Source of the DNA: Manduca sexta
Taxonomy: Eukaryota > Arthropoda > Insecta > Lepidoptera > Sphingidae
NCBI RefSeq assembly: GCF_014839805.1
Contig: NC_051120.1
Coordinates: forward strand, 7,874,001-7,938,000
Reading direction: 5' to 3'
DNA length: 64,000 nucleotides
Shown here: positions 22,633 through 34,651 of the stretch, piece after piece
Numbering within the stretch: position 1 is the first letter of the stretch
How the letters are laid out: each line of letters begins with the position of its first letter
Position numbers and translations under genes: made by a program
Notes under the pieces: model-generated
The model's input: the letters and a program-made list of their open reading frames with translations, nothing else
Told to the model about the DNA's origin: nothing
Database searches by the model: none

Positions 22633-23000
22633 TTTGGGAAAGAAATGATTGGGAAGATTGTCATACAAAAATTTTGCGCCCATGCGACGCTTATTCAATC
22701 TACCGTGAAACAACAAAACAACAGTGTAAAATACTTCATATTTCTTTCCGTGTCGTGATTTGCATGTTTTTAATAAACATGCTATGATTGTTTTTGTAAA
22801 CATGTTCTTTTTTTATTAATATGTAAGGACGCTGTAATATAGTGTCAGACGGACATTGTAAATAAGACAACTTATTATCAATTGGTAATAACTTGGAGCA
22901 CAAATTTAATCCTTATATTCGGTCTATAACTAACTGTACTGTTTAATGTATTTGATGTTTACCGTGATTTTCATTATGTATAACGCTTTCCATATAATTC
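22633..23000. other. AT-rich spacer
   Basis: No feature I can support. Confidence 0.5.
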
Positions 23001-23205
23001 AGCCCTGTATTATATACTTGTCCACTGCTGAGCACGGGCCTCCTCTACTACTGAGAAGGATTAGGCCTTAGTCCACCACGCTGGCCTAGTGCGGTTTGGA
23101 AGACTTCACACACCTTCGAAATTCCTATAGAGAACTTCTCAGGTATGCAGGTTTCCTCACGATGTTTTCCTTCACCGTTAAAGCGAACGATAAATTCACA
23201 AAGAT
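23001..23205 (-). repeat. SINE family E, head missing
   Basis: Carries 'tccactgctgagcacgggcc', 'cctctactactgag', 'ccaccacgctggcctagtgc' and 'ggtttcctcacgatgttttc', close to the family consensus within the window. The tRNA-like head is absent. Confidence 0.75.
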
Positions 23206-23272
23206 TGGCCGACTTAAGTATATTTTAATTACAGCATAAGAATACAATATGGAATATTAATATTATAAAGCT

Positions 23273-23475
23273 GATGAGTTTGTTCGTTTGAACGCGCTAA
23301 TTTGAAGAACTACTAAACCAGTGTTGATTATTTTTTACGAACAGGAAGCTACATTTCTCCTTAGCGCGGTAGGCCAATCTTTATCCCGGGAATTACTCCT
23401 GATTCCTGAGTATAGCATTCTTTATCCTATTAATAATTATCCTCGAAAAACGTTTCAGACGGGCAGACCCGCATG
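23273..23475 (-). repeat. Degenerate family G copy
   Basis: 'gaacgcgctaatttgaagaac', 'tactaaaccagtgttgatta', 'tctttatcccgggaat' and 'ctcgaaaaacgtttcagacgg' follow the order of a minus-strand G element. Confidence 0.5.
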
Positions 23476-23785
23476 CAAAAGGCAATACAATATAATTTCG
23501 CATTTTCGTTTGCAAATTAAATTAATAAAACCCGATTCAGTAAATTCGTACAACATCTCCTTTAAAGAATAAAAACGAGAATCATAGTAATTAAGTCGTG
23601 ATATAATTTAAAATAAGATAAAAGAGCGGCAGCCGCATTAACAATGCAAAGCGGCGATATCCGTGTTCCAATGGACGCTAATTACAGGGATCACGGGTAA
23701 ATTAGATACACATTAAAATCTTTTTTAGCTACATTTCACCGTTTTTCTTGTGGATTTTAATATTATTTAATTGTTAAAATAAAAG

Positions 23786-23880
23786 TATTTAACGGATTTT
23801 TCGCGGTTTTTATATTATTATTTTCACCCGACGTTTCGAAGACTTTGCAGCCTTCATGGTCACGGGGGGACTGTGGTGTT
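23786..23880 (+). repeat. Family H copy
   Basis: 'ttaacggatttttcgcgg', then 'ttttcacccgacgtttcgaa', then 'gactttgcagccttcatggt'. Aligns with the H copies at 22484 and, on the other strand, 48162. Confidence 0.6.
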
Positions 23881-23952
23881 GTTCAACCGTAAAGTCAAAG
23901 TTACAATATCTACCTACATTTTACAAATATACAACTTTATTTAATTGTTAAA

Positions 23953-24114
23953 TTATTTGGGATTTTCTGCTCAGTATCAGCGCGGAGTTCAGAATTTGTG
24001 CCCGATATGGCGATAGCCCCCTATCACATCATGGGACGGAACACATTTGGCGAGAGGTGGGTGCTCTGGTTGCGCCTCTGCATACCCCTCCGGGGATAAA
24101 TGCGTGATGTGTAT
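23953..24114 (+). repeat. SINE family C, 3' part
   Basis: 'ttttctgctcagtatcagcg', 'gcccgatatggcgatagcc', 'catgggacggaacacattt' and 'catacccctccggggataaa', with end 'tgcgtgatgtgtatg'. The tRNA-like head is absent. Confidence 0.75.
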
Positions 24115-24663
24115 GAGTTAAATGAAGTTTTCGCGAAAATCCAACGCAAAAGAACTGTTAATGGAAAGATGGCTGAAATTGTCGCTTTTACAGAGAAAAT
24201 CGTGTCATCATTGGTTAGTAGAGTTTCATCTTGTTTGGCTACCACGGAAATAGCCATAACTATATGTAAGCAATTGGACCGTGAACAGTTTTGTTTGCAG
24301 CAGGAAAAAACCGGCTCGACTGAGTTTGAACTATCTTACAACTGATAAGAAGTTACTTTGTTTAAACATCGTGGTGTGAATGGCAATGCATGCAAATTTT
24401 ATATATACGATTTTCCTAGAATTGGATTTATGGCTGATTTTTCCAGTTACTGAAATGTTACTACGTTCAATCTGATAATAAATTTAATCGGTATTAGTAG
24501 GTATGAGAAAAGTTTATAATCGAGCTAAAAAAGGAGGTTTTATTCTGTTGTCGAGTATACTGTGATGGTTAGTACTAGTATGATTTCTGTTTAGAAATAG
24601 GATTTAATCATACTTTTTTTTTATATTTTAGTTTTCTTATGATAATTATATAATAAAATAATA
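24115..24663. other. Spacer, nothing recognised
   Basis: The plus-strand frame that starts near 24100 begins inside the SINE tail and has no recognisable domain. Confidence 0.5.
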
Positions 24664-24815
24664 TCAGCCATGTATTATATCATACTGTTTACTGGCCTAA
24701 TGCGGATTAGTAGAGTTCACACGCTTTCAAAAATCTTATAGAGAACTTCTCAGGTATGTAGATTTCCTCACGATATTCTCCTTCACCGTTAAAGCAACCG
24801 ATAATTCACAAATGA
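24664..24815 (-). repeat. SINE family E, deleted copy
   Basis: Tail 'atcagccatgtattatatcat', then a deletion to 'actggcctaatgcggattag' and on to 'ccttcaccgttaaagcaacc'. The head and the 'cctctactactgag' segment are gone. Confidence 0.65.
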
Positions 24816-25095
24816 ACCATTTATAAATTGACTATACGCGTCTGTTTTGCTTCAAATCCTTGATTATCCAGACAAATACCACTCTAAAGGAAACGCTATT
24901 GGTAATAAGTAAAGTCAATTTAATGACGACGAATATTTATATATATTTTTTTTAAAAACCTGGCTATACGTTTGTTAGCTTGGCAGGTCCGGCTTATACA
25001 AACACACCGGTCTTTCGGGTGAGTGCTTTAGGCGCTCGAAACCCTTAAAAAATTAAGTGACCATGCTGAGGATTATGATTATTAAAAATGTTTTT
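24816..25095. other. Spacer, nothing recognised
   Basis: Nothing recognised. Confidence 0.5.
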
Positions 25096-25392
25096 GTACT
25101 GTCTCGGCGACGTAATTGTATTATGGTAAGACACCATTGTCTTGGACGCTATCCCCAATAAGTAAGGGATAATGGGTTTTTCTACTCGGCATCAGACTGG
25201 AGTTTGGAATTTTTGCGAGATATAGAAAGAAAGAAAGGCTAATGATTTATTATGACGATAACAATATGGCTGGAAGTATGATATAGGCTTGCCCCTATAT
25301 CATATTATGTGACGGAATACACACGGCGGAAAATAGGTGCACCAGTTGCGCCTCTACTTACCCCTTCAGGGATAAAAGGTGAGTGTGTGTAA
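25096..25392 (+). repeat. SINE family C with internal insertion
   Basis: Head 'ctgtctcggcgacgtaattg', middle 'taatgggtttttctactcgg', then about 60 foreign bases (25220-25280, including 'gaaagaaagaaagg'), then 'gatataggcttgcccctatat' (in pieces) and 'cttaccccttcagggataaa'. Confidence 0.7.
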
Positions 25393-25730
25393 CAAATTAG
25401 GTCGAAGTTTGGAATACAGCAAACGCCTGTCAAATGTCATATAGTAACTAGTAACCCTAGTTGAGACGCACTCTCTACGCTTTTATCTTCGTACTGTTCC
25501 CACCAGCATCGTTTATAATGTGGAACAAAAGAAACATTTGCTTAGAATGGTTCTAAACACTTTGAACATTTATCAAGCATTTAAATTTCAATTCCACCTG
25601 TAGAACCATAAACAAGGGACGGAGTGTAAGGGCCAGTGACGGTGGCCGCATAATTCATACTTTATGACGTGATGCATTGGTTTGTAAAGTCTAGCGCACA
25701 CTGAGATTGTATATATAGAAGCATGGGTAT
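25393..25730. other. Spacer, nothing recognised
   Basis: No feature I can support. Confidence 0.5.
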
Positions 25731-26032
25731 ACTGGTAGGTCTCTCATATGTGAGAATCCGCCTGGGTAGATACCACCGCAATATCTATTTCTGCCGCCAA
25801 GCAAGTGTGTGAAGTTACTGTGTTCCGGTTGGAAGGACGTTGTAGCCAGTGTAACTACTAGACATAATAAGACTTAACATCTCATGTCTCAGGATGGCGA
25901 GTTCAGTGGAATACCAAACAATACTTAGTAATTCAAGGTATTGGATGGAGTTTCTACTGTTTATGGGCTATTGTATCGCTTACCATCAGACGAACGGCAA
26001 GCTCGTCTCGTCATTCAAAGCAATAAAAAAAA
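25731..26032 (+). repeat. Family A retroposon, full length
   Basis: From 'actggtaggtctctcatatg' to 'caaagcaataaaaaaaa'. All segments are present in order. This is one of the two most complete plus-strand A copies. Confidence 0.85.
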
Positions 26033-26604
26033 TGTTTAGTTTTAAGATGGCAAATGTTCAAGATCACTTGGTAGTAAACCTACCTCAACACACGATTAAT
26101 GACATTTCCCAACACATTCCTCTGTTAATCCTCAATGCATTTAAAGCCCTGGGCTTGGAAATCCACGTTAAATAAGCCTAATTAGAGTATGTAGCCAACG
26201 ACGATGCTCTCTTCACCAATTACGGCAGCATTTTAGTTTTTCCCTCAGATGCAAAAACATTCGTGTATTTTTTTTGCGGCGTCGACTTCGCTCCACAATT
26301 AAATCCTACCTCGAGGCGTCGAATCAGAAAATAGTTCGCGAAAACTTGCCAATATTTTTATTCGACCAAAAATGTTTTCCCATGCAGAATTTCTTGCATA
26401 TTTAATATTCGGTAATTTAATGTTACATTATTGTCGAATGTATTTCGTATTTAAGGTACATATTTATTCGATAGGTTTATATATAGGGTATCAGTTGTTT
26501 GCCTCTTCCAAGTAATATAGTTATAGCTGGAAGGGATTGGACACTAGTGATTACAGAGAATAATGGACCTTATCAGATGTCTCAGAACAAGCTCTGCACT
26601 GAGA
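26033..26604. other. Spacer, nothing recognised
   Basis: A frame running out of the A copy to about 26175 is fortuitous as far as I can tell. Confidence 0.5.
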
Positions 26605-26743
26605 ATAGCAGGCGCAGTGGAATACCAAACAATACTTTGTAATTCTAGGTTTTAGATGGTATTTTTTCTATTTATGGGTAATCGTTTCACTTACCATCAG
26701 GCAAACGGCAAGCTCGTCTCGTCATACAAAGCAATAAAAAAAT
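26605..26743 (+). repeat. Family A, 3' half
   Basis: Starts near 'gcaggcgcagtggaatacc' and ends 'acaaagcaataaaaaaa'. 5'-truncated, as expected of incomplete retroposition. Confidence 0.7.
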
Positions 26744-27164
26744 CGGTTTTCTTGGAATTTAATCCAAACTCCTCAGCTTCCACCACCACCAGTAAATGTG
26801 ATTCTAAAACAACGTAATAAATCTCATAATACTTTGACTACACTCAAGTTTTTATCCCCCATTACAAGATCAACTTTATTTCCCCCTTTGTGTTCACTCG
26901 CTTTAAAACTTTTCACAGATGTTTAAAGATCTGAGATCAACTGAATGTAAGAAAGTATTCAGTTTAACTTTCTTAAGCGTCTGGCTTCGTTTAGTAACAT
27001 TCTTTGGGGAGGGCACGGGTATATTTTATAGGCAACTGGATAAAGACCACGGTATAAAAACACGTGTATTTTTGATACTAGTATTCCGAGTTTGGAAGAC
27101 GTAGGCAGTGACAGACCAGGGTAATTCTGGTATCTATTAAGGTCTCTTAGGCCAAAAGAGGCTT
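26744..27164. other. Spacer, nothing recognised
   Basis: No family match. Confidence 0.5.
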
Positions 27165-27408
27165 TGCTGGTGGTAGGATATATTTTGTATCCATCTGCAT
27201 AGCGACCACCGTAAACAAGGTGTTAAAACTCGCAACAGTGGTCTACGTAATATTCCGGGATAAGTCTGTGTATATCTGGTTCCAACAGTCCAGCATAATT
27301 ATGTCGACTGCTGAAGGGCATCATCTCTCGTCAGTCGACATTTTACTGGACCCCACTCCATTTACCATCAGGTATAGTGGGGTCACTTCACCGTGCACTT
27401 AAAAGGCG
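27165..27408 (+). repeat. Family B retroposon, full length
   Basis: From 'tgctggtggtaggatatatt' to 'caccgtgcacttaaaaggcg'. Contains 'cataattatgtcgactgctg', 'tctctcgtcagtcgacattt' and 'ccactccatttaccatcagg'. Confidence 0.8.
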
Positions 27409-30400
27409 TTTCCTATCTTTTCTCTTTTCACAATTTTTTTCTTAACTATTCGTTCGCTTTGACCAAACGCCTTATCCCTAGGATAGATCATTTCCATAGT
27501 TTTTGTTTCCTTTTATACAATTGAATAAAGGCATCTTGTCTAAGGGTCCAGTTCTTTGGTGGTGTGACGTCAGCACGGATGATGATCTTTATCAAGAAAT
27601 GTTGCCCAATAACTACAGAAAAATGAATTTATGATAAAAAATAGGGTTTCAATCCGTATATTCTCAATATTGCTGTAAGTAGTTACCATTACTTCATCTA
27701 GCTCAACCTATTCTTTGTATTGATTAATAGGATAATTAATGGCATTAGACGTCAATATAGCTTCAGAATAAGATCATAATTTATATTCTATGACATCTTC
27801 ATTATCAGACAATGTCGAAGTATTTTGCTTTCCAAATACCGTACTAATATTGAAATGAATATTAAAGTCTGTCTGAAATATTTGATCTTCTCTTTTGCAT
27901 TATTTTTACGCATATTTGTTTAGTGTGGTCAGAGGGCCCTATTCCTTTTATAAGGGCGAATCCGTTTTTTAATAATTACAGCAGTTCTATTCGAAGGACA
28001 TCTTCGATAGTGATATAGATAAGAGAGCAAAAAAATAAAAGTCCTTAAAATCGCAAGCAATGTCGGCGACGACATTTAGTTTTAATACATTATCCTTGAT
28101 TGCGAACATTGTTCTTGGTTATAGATAGTTTTTGTCACTCTCGCTTGCACCGCATTATATTACACAGGGATGGTACCATTTATCTAATGGATACTATATT
28201 ATGTTATAATAGTGTTTTGGCTGATCTTTGTATAACATTGACTTATATATTATGTTAAATAGAGTATTATAAGTAAAATGGTGACCAGAACATCACTATT
28301 ATAACCTATTTATACATTTGAACAACAAAGGAATTTACTCATCGTTATTTTACTTTTTACTCATTTGTCTAATAATTTATATTCACAGCCAGTTTTACAC
28401 TTACACTCGAATTCTTAAATTATGAACGCCGCGTCCTAAATAACAGCACGCTGTCAATGTTAAAACCATACTGAAGTCAGATGTACGGATTACAGTACCA
28501 TTCAGTCGAACACAGTGAGTGTTTGGATCACCAGATCTAGTACGTAGTTCATATATCGATGTTGTATAAGTTTTATTTATAAATTACGAGGTGTTGAAAG
28601 CCTTTCCTGCTACTAAATTCTCTAAAACACTGTATGAAACCAACGCCATCTATTAAAAATATTAAATTAAAAAATCCATCATTTCCCACGGTAGCAAATT
28701 ATCGGGATAAAGAATATGTCCAATACATGGACTACCTTTGTGCCAAATTTAATTCAAAACCATAAAATTGTTGCGTAAACTTCTAAACATACAAATATTT
28801 TCGTACTTCCACATTTATTAGTAAGAAGATAAGATTTTTAGAAATCAGGTCCTTTATATTATTAAGTATAAGGTAAGGGACCAGCTCAATGTCAATTTTT
28901 ACAGTAAAGCGTTGTATACAAGCACTGTTGCGTTTCGTGTAGGTTAGGTTAGGCTAGGTTATAGTCCTTTTTTTTATTCGCGGGAAAAAAACGCTTTATC
29001 GCTACCACTTGGACGGTGAGTGGAATGGTAATGTAGTAGTAGTATTATGAGTGTAATTCGCGTATTTGTTATATTATAAAATATATATTTTATTAAATAT
29101 AATGTCACAGATCTCTAGACACAATCCAGAGGGGACATGACCCCCATGACGTCTCCCCTGGATCGGCTCTTAGATCCAGTCAACTTTGAGAACCATTATT
29201 CCAGACTATCAATAAGATTCCCTTAATAATAAACCAAGTCTACTGACTTAAAATTACAACGCTCTAAGACATTTCATTATCTAAATCCCCTAATCCACGT
29301 CGCACGATAAAAACTTTAATCAATGACATTGGGTCATTAATCTCACTGCAGGCGCCAGTTATGCGTATATTAAATGGCAAATGATTTATTTGCTAGAGAA
29401 TAGATCACTCGTATAGTCCCGGTGGCTTGCATAACAAATGGCACGACTAGGTTGTCTTATTGAAATATCTGTATTCTGTTGAAATTTTGGCATCGAATTG
29501 AGGTGAGTTGTTTGACTTATTTTTATTTATAACTTTATAAAATATGTAATGTATAAATTCTAAAAGAAATTATTTAAATCTGGTGAAAAATATACAAGTT
29601 ACAAGCCATTGAAATTAGGTAGTAGTGGTGTCAAAAACAGAAGGACGAAACAATTGCATGTGACGTCATAGGGTATTACGATGTGTGCGAAGGAAAGAGA
29701 TGGAGCGATATCCCCATTTTTTTTCACTCCTGCACGTAGCAATATTTGAAGTATGAATTACTGATTCATTTCTTATCGAATTTTAATTCTGTTTTCGCAG
29801 CAAGACTTCTTTTTTGTACTAATTGCTATTACATATTAAAAAATGCACAAAATCAAAGTAATCAAATACCCTATTGCATTCTTTTGTAATTATTTTTTAA
29901 ATTAAATGGGCAAGGTAGGAGGATAAAATTCTTATTTTACATTTACGTAAGATAAATTGAATGTATTCAACTCACATACACTAATCTAAGTTTCAACAAT
30001 AACCTGGATAATTTATCAGAGTTTAGGACAGAGTCCGTCTCCACTCCCAGTCAACTTGCCAACAGTTACTGCGCATGAGATAGTCAATGTTCAGTATGGT
30101 ATGTTCGGTTTAATTATTTTGCGAGAGATCACGTCCCGTCGGTCGATACTCGAGAAGATCATTCATATAAAATCGCCTTAGTTAATAATGTACCCGAAAT
30201 ATAAACAACTTTTTATTAAACACTACATAAAAAAAGGAAAAAAACACAGACTTATTAATTGTAGATAGTCAAACAATAAAGTTAAATAATTATCAATATA
30301 CCATAAACATTTACAATGCCACGACTATTGAATAATTTGTTGAGTGTTCGAAAAAATTCAACTTTGCTAAAGTAACAGTAAAATTGCTACATACTGATTA

Positions 30401-30509
30401 TTTATAAACAATTTTCTAATGATGTCAGCTTTAATTTTAAATTACAAAACACGAGTGCCACTTATTTCTAAAATATGACATGAAGTTATTTTATAAATTG
30501 TGTATCTGG
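27409..30509. other. Longest repeat-poor stretch; nothing coding recognised
   Basis: About 3.1 kb of AT-rich DNA without a family I can name, except for the telomere-like tract at 28942. 'aggtgagtt' near 29500 could be a splice donor but has no exon attached that I can support. If a large intron or enhancer lies in the window, this is a likely place. Confidence 0.4.
28942..28961. repeat. Interstitial (GGTTA)4-like tract
   Basis: ggtta ggtta ggcta ggtta, with one substitution. Both this tract and the one at 5735 run into a T-rich stretch within about ten bases. Confidence 0.7.
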
Positions 30510-30700
30510 TCATTGTAGCCAGTGTAACTACTGGACATAATAAGACTTAACATCTCATGTCTCAGGATGGCGAGCGCAGTGGAATACCAAACAATACTTT
30601 GTAATTCAAGATGGTGTTTTTACTGCTTATGGGCGGCCATATCGCTTACCATCAGGTAAACGGCAAGCTCGTCAAGACATTCAAAGCAATAAAAAAAAAA
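30510..30700 (+). repeat. Family A, 5'-truncated
   Basis: Starts 'cattgtagccagtgtaacta', lacks 'ggtgttgg' before 'atggtgtttttactg' and ends 'caaagcaataaaaaaaaaa'. The long uninterrupted A run suggests a fairly young insertion. Confidence 0.75.
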
Positions 30701-31186
30701 CAAATTAAAGTAATATTTTATGTTAAAAATACATTGCTCTGATTATGCATTTTACCCAACAGCAGCAACAAAATTTTCAGGCCAAAATATTATAATGTAG
30801 AAGAATTATACAAATACATGCAAATAACGTAAACATTAATACTAAAATGGAAATTCATCGAAACATAAGGTTCAAAATTCATTATTAAGGCGTAACATTC
30901 CTATTCAATGCTGAAAATTATAAGCTGGATATCATAATTTATGATCGCAACAAAACAGTTGTAAATTATTTTGGGCTGTAATAGAGATAATGTACAATAA
31001 TTTCATTCGTTAACGTGAATTCATTAATTATATTTATTAATTTCATTTATAAAATTTATTAAAGTCACATGTATAAAATACCCCGAAAAATTATAACATA
31101 GCACGTTTTATATCAGACAAAATGGCGGCTCTGATCACCAACTATTATCTTTGTCGAAGAACATTTTTCCCAGGTTCGTAATTCGT
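30701..31186. other. AT-rich spacer, nothing recognised
   Basis: No feature I can support. Confidence 0.5.
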
Positions 31187-31474
31187 CCGCCCTGGGGAAT
31201 GGGGGCGTTTGGAGATTTCCACCACGGTATCCACTGCTTGTTGGAAGAGCCTACTAATAGAGACCACAATGAGGGTTGTCGGCGGGCAGAAGGGGGTTGT
31301 CCGTCTTTAGTGCGCGCACATCTTAATGCGTTTTGTGCGTTTATTGCACACGTTCGGTTGACCCCGAGATGGACGGGAATGTGCAGTAGGCGTCATGCTG
31401 CCGTTGACGCCGAGAGCGTCTTGCGCGGGGGCTTCTAGGTATTACTAAGGGACTTTCTCAACGAAAAAAAAAAC
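31187..31474 (+). mobile_element. Family K element, internally deleted
   Basis: Begins CCGCCCTGGGGAATGGGGGC exactly where the longer K copy at 43594 begins. It follows that copy to 'cgcgggggcttct', then jumps to the last 'gggactttctcaacg' plus A11. So it is a short form with both ends and the middle missing. No clear target duplication. An open frame crosses it (31151-31438) that has stops in the other copy. Confidence 0.75.
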
Positions 31475-32010
31475 TTAATGGTTATATTATAGAAATATAT
31501 GACCTATAACGTGCCATCCAGGACCGATTTTATCCATCCGAGTACCCCTTTTTAGTGACTTTTTTATGACCCAAATATGTTTTTGTTTTTTTATCAGAGC
31601 TCGGCAAAGCTGCATTGCTGCACCTAATATTAAAAGAAGTGAAGCCCAAAGAAACATGCATATTACTTATGCAATGTTTGGCATATTACTCATGTGCCCG
31701 AATTATTTTGTCACGTACTACTGGTACGTGTGCCACCGGTTCGCTATCCCTGGTATAGGGTAACAGGTTTATTCTATAGCCCGCAGATATTTCGAAAACA
31801 TTCCTACTGGAAGAATCTATGTTAAGAATTAGCAGTAAATAAACCTTAATCAAAACAAAAGCAAATCATAATATCTGCAATATATTTCATTACAAGGCAG
31901 TGTACTTTATACTTATATATCAGATTTATAAGAAATATCATAATAACAATTAGTTACAAGATAATATCGAAGTTAAATAACTCTTTAAATAATCTTTTTA
32001 GCATCTCAAT
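31475..32010. other. Spacer, nothing recognised
   Basis: Nothing recognised. Confidence 0.5.
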
Positions 32011-32298
32011 TTATACTGTCCCACTGCTGGGCACGGACATCCTTTACTACTGTGAGCGATTATTCCTTAGTCCATCACACTAGCCTAGTGCGGATTGGCA
32101 GACTTTACTCGAAATTCCTATAGAGAATTTCTCAGGTATACAGGTTTCCTCATGATGTTTTCCATCACCGTTAAAGCAAGCGATAACTCACTAATAATAC
32201 ACACATAACTCTATATAAAGTCAGAAGTGCCTTTGGGTTTTGAACCTGCAGACATTTGTCTCGGCAGTCTGTTGCACTCCCAACTAGGCTATCGCTGC
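32011..32298 (-). repeat. SINE family E, full length
   Basis: The minus strand begins 'gcagcgatagcctagttggg' (A box), then 'gcaggttcaaaacccaaagg' (B box), and ends 'gcagtgggacagtataaat'. One of the clearest E copies for defining the family. Confidence 0.8.
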
Positions 32299-33247
32299 TA
32301 CTCAATTTGGTTATTCGGGACCGGATTATATGCAACATAAAAAGCTTGATATATTCATAAAATATGCATGAAAACGGGTAAATTATGCAACATTAAACGA
32401 TAAGTTTTAGAAACAAAAAACAAGAAAACTAAGTTTCGATTTTTTATTTCTAAATCAGCATATTAGAATTAATAAGTAAAGTACCTATCCAATGATAATA
32501 TATGATAATAGGTACAGTAACAATATTTGATATTTTTGTAAACGTAATTAATCAAGTATTATTCTAAATGTTCAGTAGTAAGATTGTGTCTTCGATCGTT
32601 CCAAATATTATTATAAGTAAAAAACGATTGCTCCATATCCACTGAGGTAACTGGACAGAATTTTAACTTAGATGCTATTTTGGCAGTTATAGATTCTGGT
32701 AAAAATATTGAAAACGTATCGGGAATATGCGAAATGACTATATTTTAGAGAGAGAGAGAGAGAAAAAAAAATGCTATTAGCGATACGAATGGCATAAATA
32801 TGCAAATTGCATATATAATCCGGTCTCTACTAATTATAATAAATTTTGCAGTCGTCATACTACGCATTTGTGACATGGTGTCGTAACTTTAGCTTTAAAA
32901 ACTCAACTAACAAATTAAGAAGAATGGTTGAAGTTAAATTAAAACCTTAGTCAAGAGCGATGTTGTGAATTATGCGTGTTGTACTTCCTAACCGACTTGA
33001 AAGTATTTGTTAAAACTTGTTTCAAGATGTTATAATTTATTTTTACAAAACGTGGAAATTACTTGAGCGCGGACGTTGTGGCGCGCTGGCTTTGTTTACG
33101 TATTTTTGCATTGGGTACAAGCGGAAAACAAGTTCATCGTGATTGTTAATTTTGTTTTTTTTGTACTCGATCTATCATAACATGAACACTTCGCACCCTG
33201 TTCATATTGCCGTAATTTCTATGGTGTTGATAACACAAACAACATCA
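32299..33247. other. AT-rich spacer with a short GA run
   Basis: (GA)7 lies near 32748-32762. Otherwise nothing recognised. Confidence 0.5.
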
Positions 33248-33472
33248 CGCTTTTATCCCGGGAGGGGTACGCAGAAGAGCAATCAGGACACCTACTTTTT
33301 GATAAGTGTGTTCCATTCTGCTAGGGGTCGAGCCTATCACCATATCAGCCAAAAATTGCGGACTCGGGCTGATGCTGAGCTGATATCACTTTACCGGGCC
33401 CGGGACTCGAACCCGAAACCTCCGAGCAGTGTCATACCGCGCAAGCAATACAACAACGCCTTCAAGCCAGTC
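33248..33472 (-). repeat. SINE family C, near full length
   Basis: The minus strand has 'ggtttcgggttcgagtcccg' (B box), 'gatatcagctcagcatcagc', 'gatatggtgataggc' and 'tacccctcccgggataaaag'. The 5' head is degraded. Confidence 0.75.
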
Positions 33473-33746
33473 ATCAAAAACAATAAAAGTAATTACAAAT
33501 TGTTTGCCCACTAAAGAGGAATTTCATCATTCCATTTCAGAAATTAATCATCATTTCGGTGCTAAAATAAGACGAATTTGAAAGCAGCGATGACCGCGCA
33601 GCGTCCGGCGAGCGAGAGCTAAACACAAAACGTTTACGTATATGTTAGCATTTTACGCAGTTCCAATATACTAAGAGATTGGTCTGGGTTCCGTACTTCA
33701 AAAGATCCGTGGAGTCGTTTATGGTGAGTATTATTGAAAGGAAAGG
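33473..33746. other. Spacer, nothing recognised
   Basis: A small GC-rich patch at 33590-33620. Confidence 0.5.
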
Positions 33747-33955
33747 CAGCCAGCCAGCTAGTGTAACTACTGGACATAATAAGACTTAACATCTCATGTC
33801 TGAGCATGGCGAGCGCAGTGGAATACCTAATAATACTTTGTAATCCAAGGTGTTGGAAGGTGTTTCTATTGTTTATGAGCAGTCGTATCGCTTAACATTG
33901 CGAATGGCAAGCTCGTCTCATCATTCAAAACAATATAAATAAAATTAAAAAAAAC
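33747..33955 (+). repeat. Family A, 5'-truncated
   Basis: Starts at 'gccagccagctagtgtaact' and ends in an A-rich, mutated tail. 'accatcaggcgaacggc' has shrunk to 'aacattgcgaatggc'. Confidence 0.7.
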
Positions 33956-34360
33956 GATGAGAGTTATATTATTTGAAATTACGCAAATACAGCAATTGAT
34001 CTTGTACATATTAATGTACAAAACACAGAATCTGTTTTGGGACGCCAATATCTACTAGATTTAGACATCATTCAGATAATCTAAATTAGTAAGCTCAAAA
34101 AATCATCAACGTTTCGAAGTTTGTAAACGATCAACATTTTTAAAGCGGCCGGGAATGTTACTAAAATTCAACTTACAATAAATTATTGCTAGGCATTAAG
34201 TACTAATATTGTTGTGAAAATGTATCCGCAAACCTTTAAACATGTTCACAATTGATCTCACAGGATCTCACTATACAGGCTTGCCTAGTGTAGGGACCAA
34301 TATCAATATATTTATTAATTTCGTATATTCCTGTAAAATTCATACTATGTATATTCGTTC
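33956..34360. other. AT-rich spacer
   Basis: 'caacgtttcgaagtttg' near 34110 may be a scrap of family H. Confidence 0.4.
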
Positions 34361-34651
34361 CCCCTTATTCATAGACGTTTTTTTATCTAAGGACGGAGCA
34401 TTTCTGTTATAACAAGTCTGTTTCACCGCTTCGTTTATCTGACAGCTTGCTGTTTTTGAGCTTTGTTTATCTGACAGCTAACTAGATTCAAGTTGTATCT
34501 CATATATATATATTATATATAGTATATTAGTCAATAACAACGGCCCTATGACTACGCACTGCGAAGGCTGCTGAAGGCAGCAATGAGAAACAAACTTGTT
34601 ATCGCAGCAATGCTCCTGTCTTCGATAAAAAACGTCTATCGAATAAAGGGG
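34361..34651. mobile_element. MITE family J, copy 1 (fold-back)
   Basis: The ends are inverted: CCCCTTATTCATAGACG at the left and the complement of CCCCTTTATTCGATAGACG at the right. The inverted similarity continues inward for about 60 bases on each side ('ataacaagtctgttt' against 'aaacaaacttgttat'). Non-coding. Related to the copy at 42357-42755. TT on both sides could be a 2-bp target duplication. Confidence 0.75.

Noticed and set aside
31151..31438. A 95-codon frame in the GC-rich K element
   Set aside because: The second K copy has stops in the same frame and differs by indels that are not multiples of three, so it is more likely non-coding element sequence.
33143..33514. A 123-codon plus-strand frame
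   Set aside because: Most of it is the antisense of a SINE C copy, including the complement of its B box.
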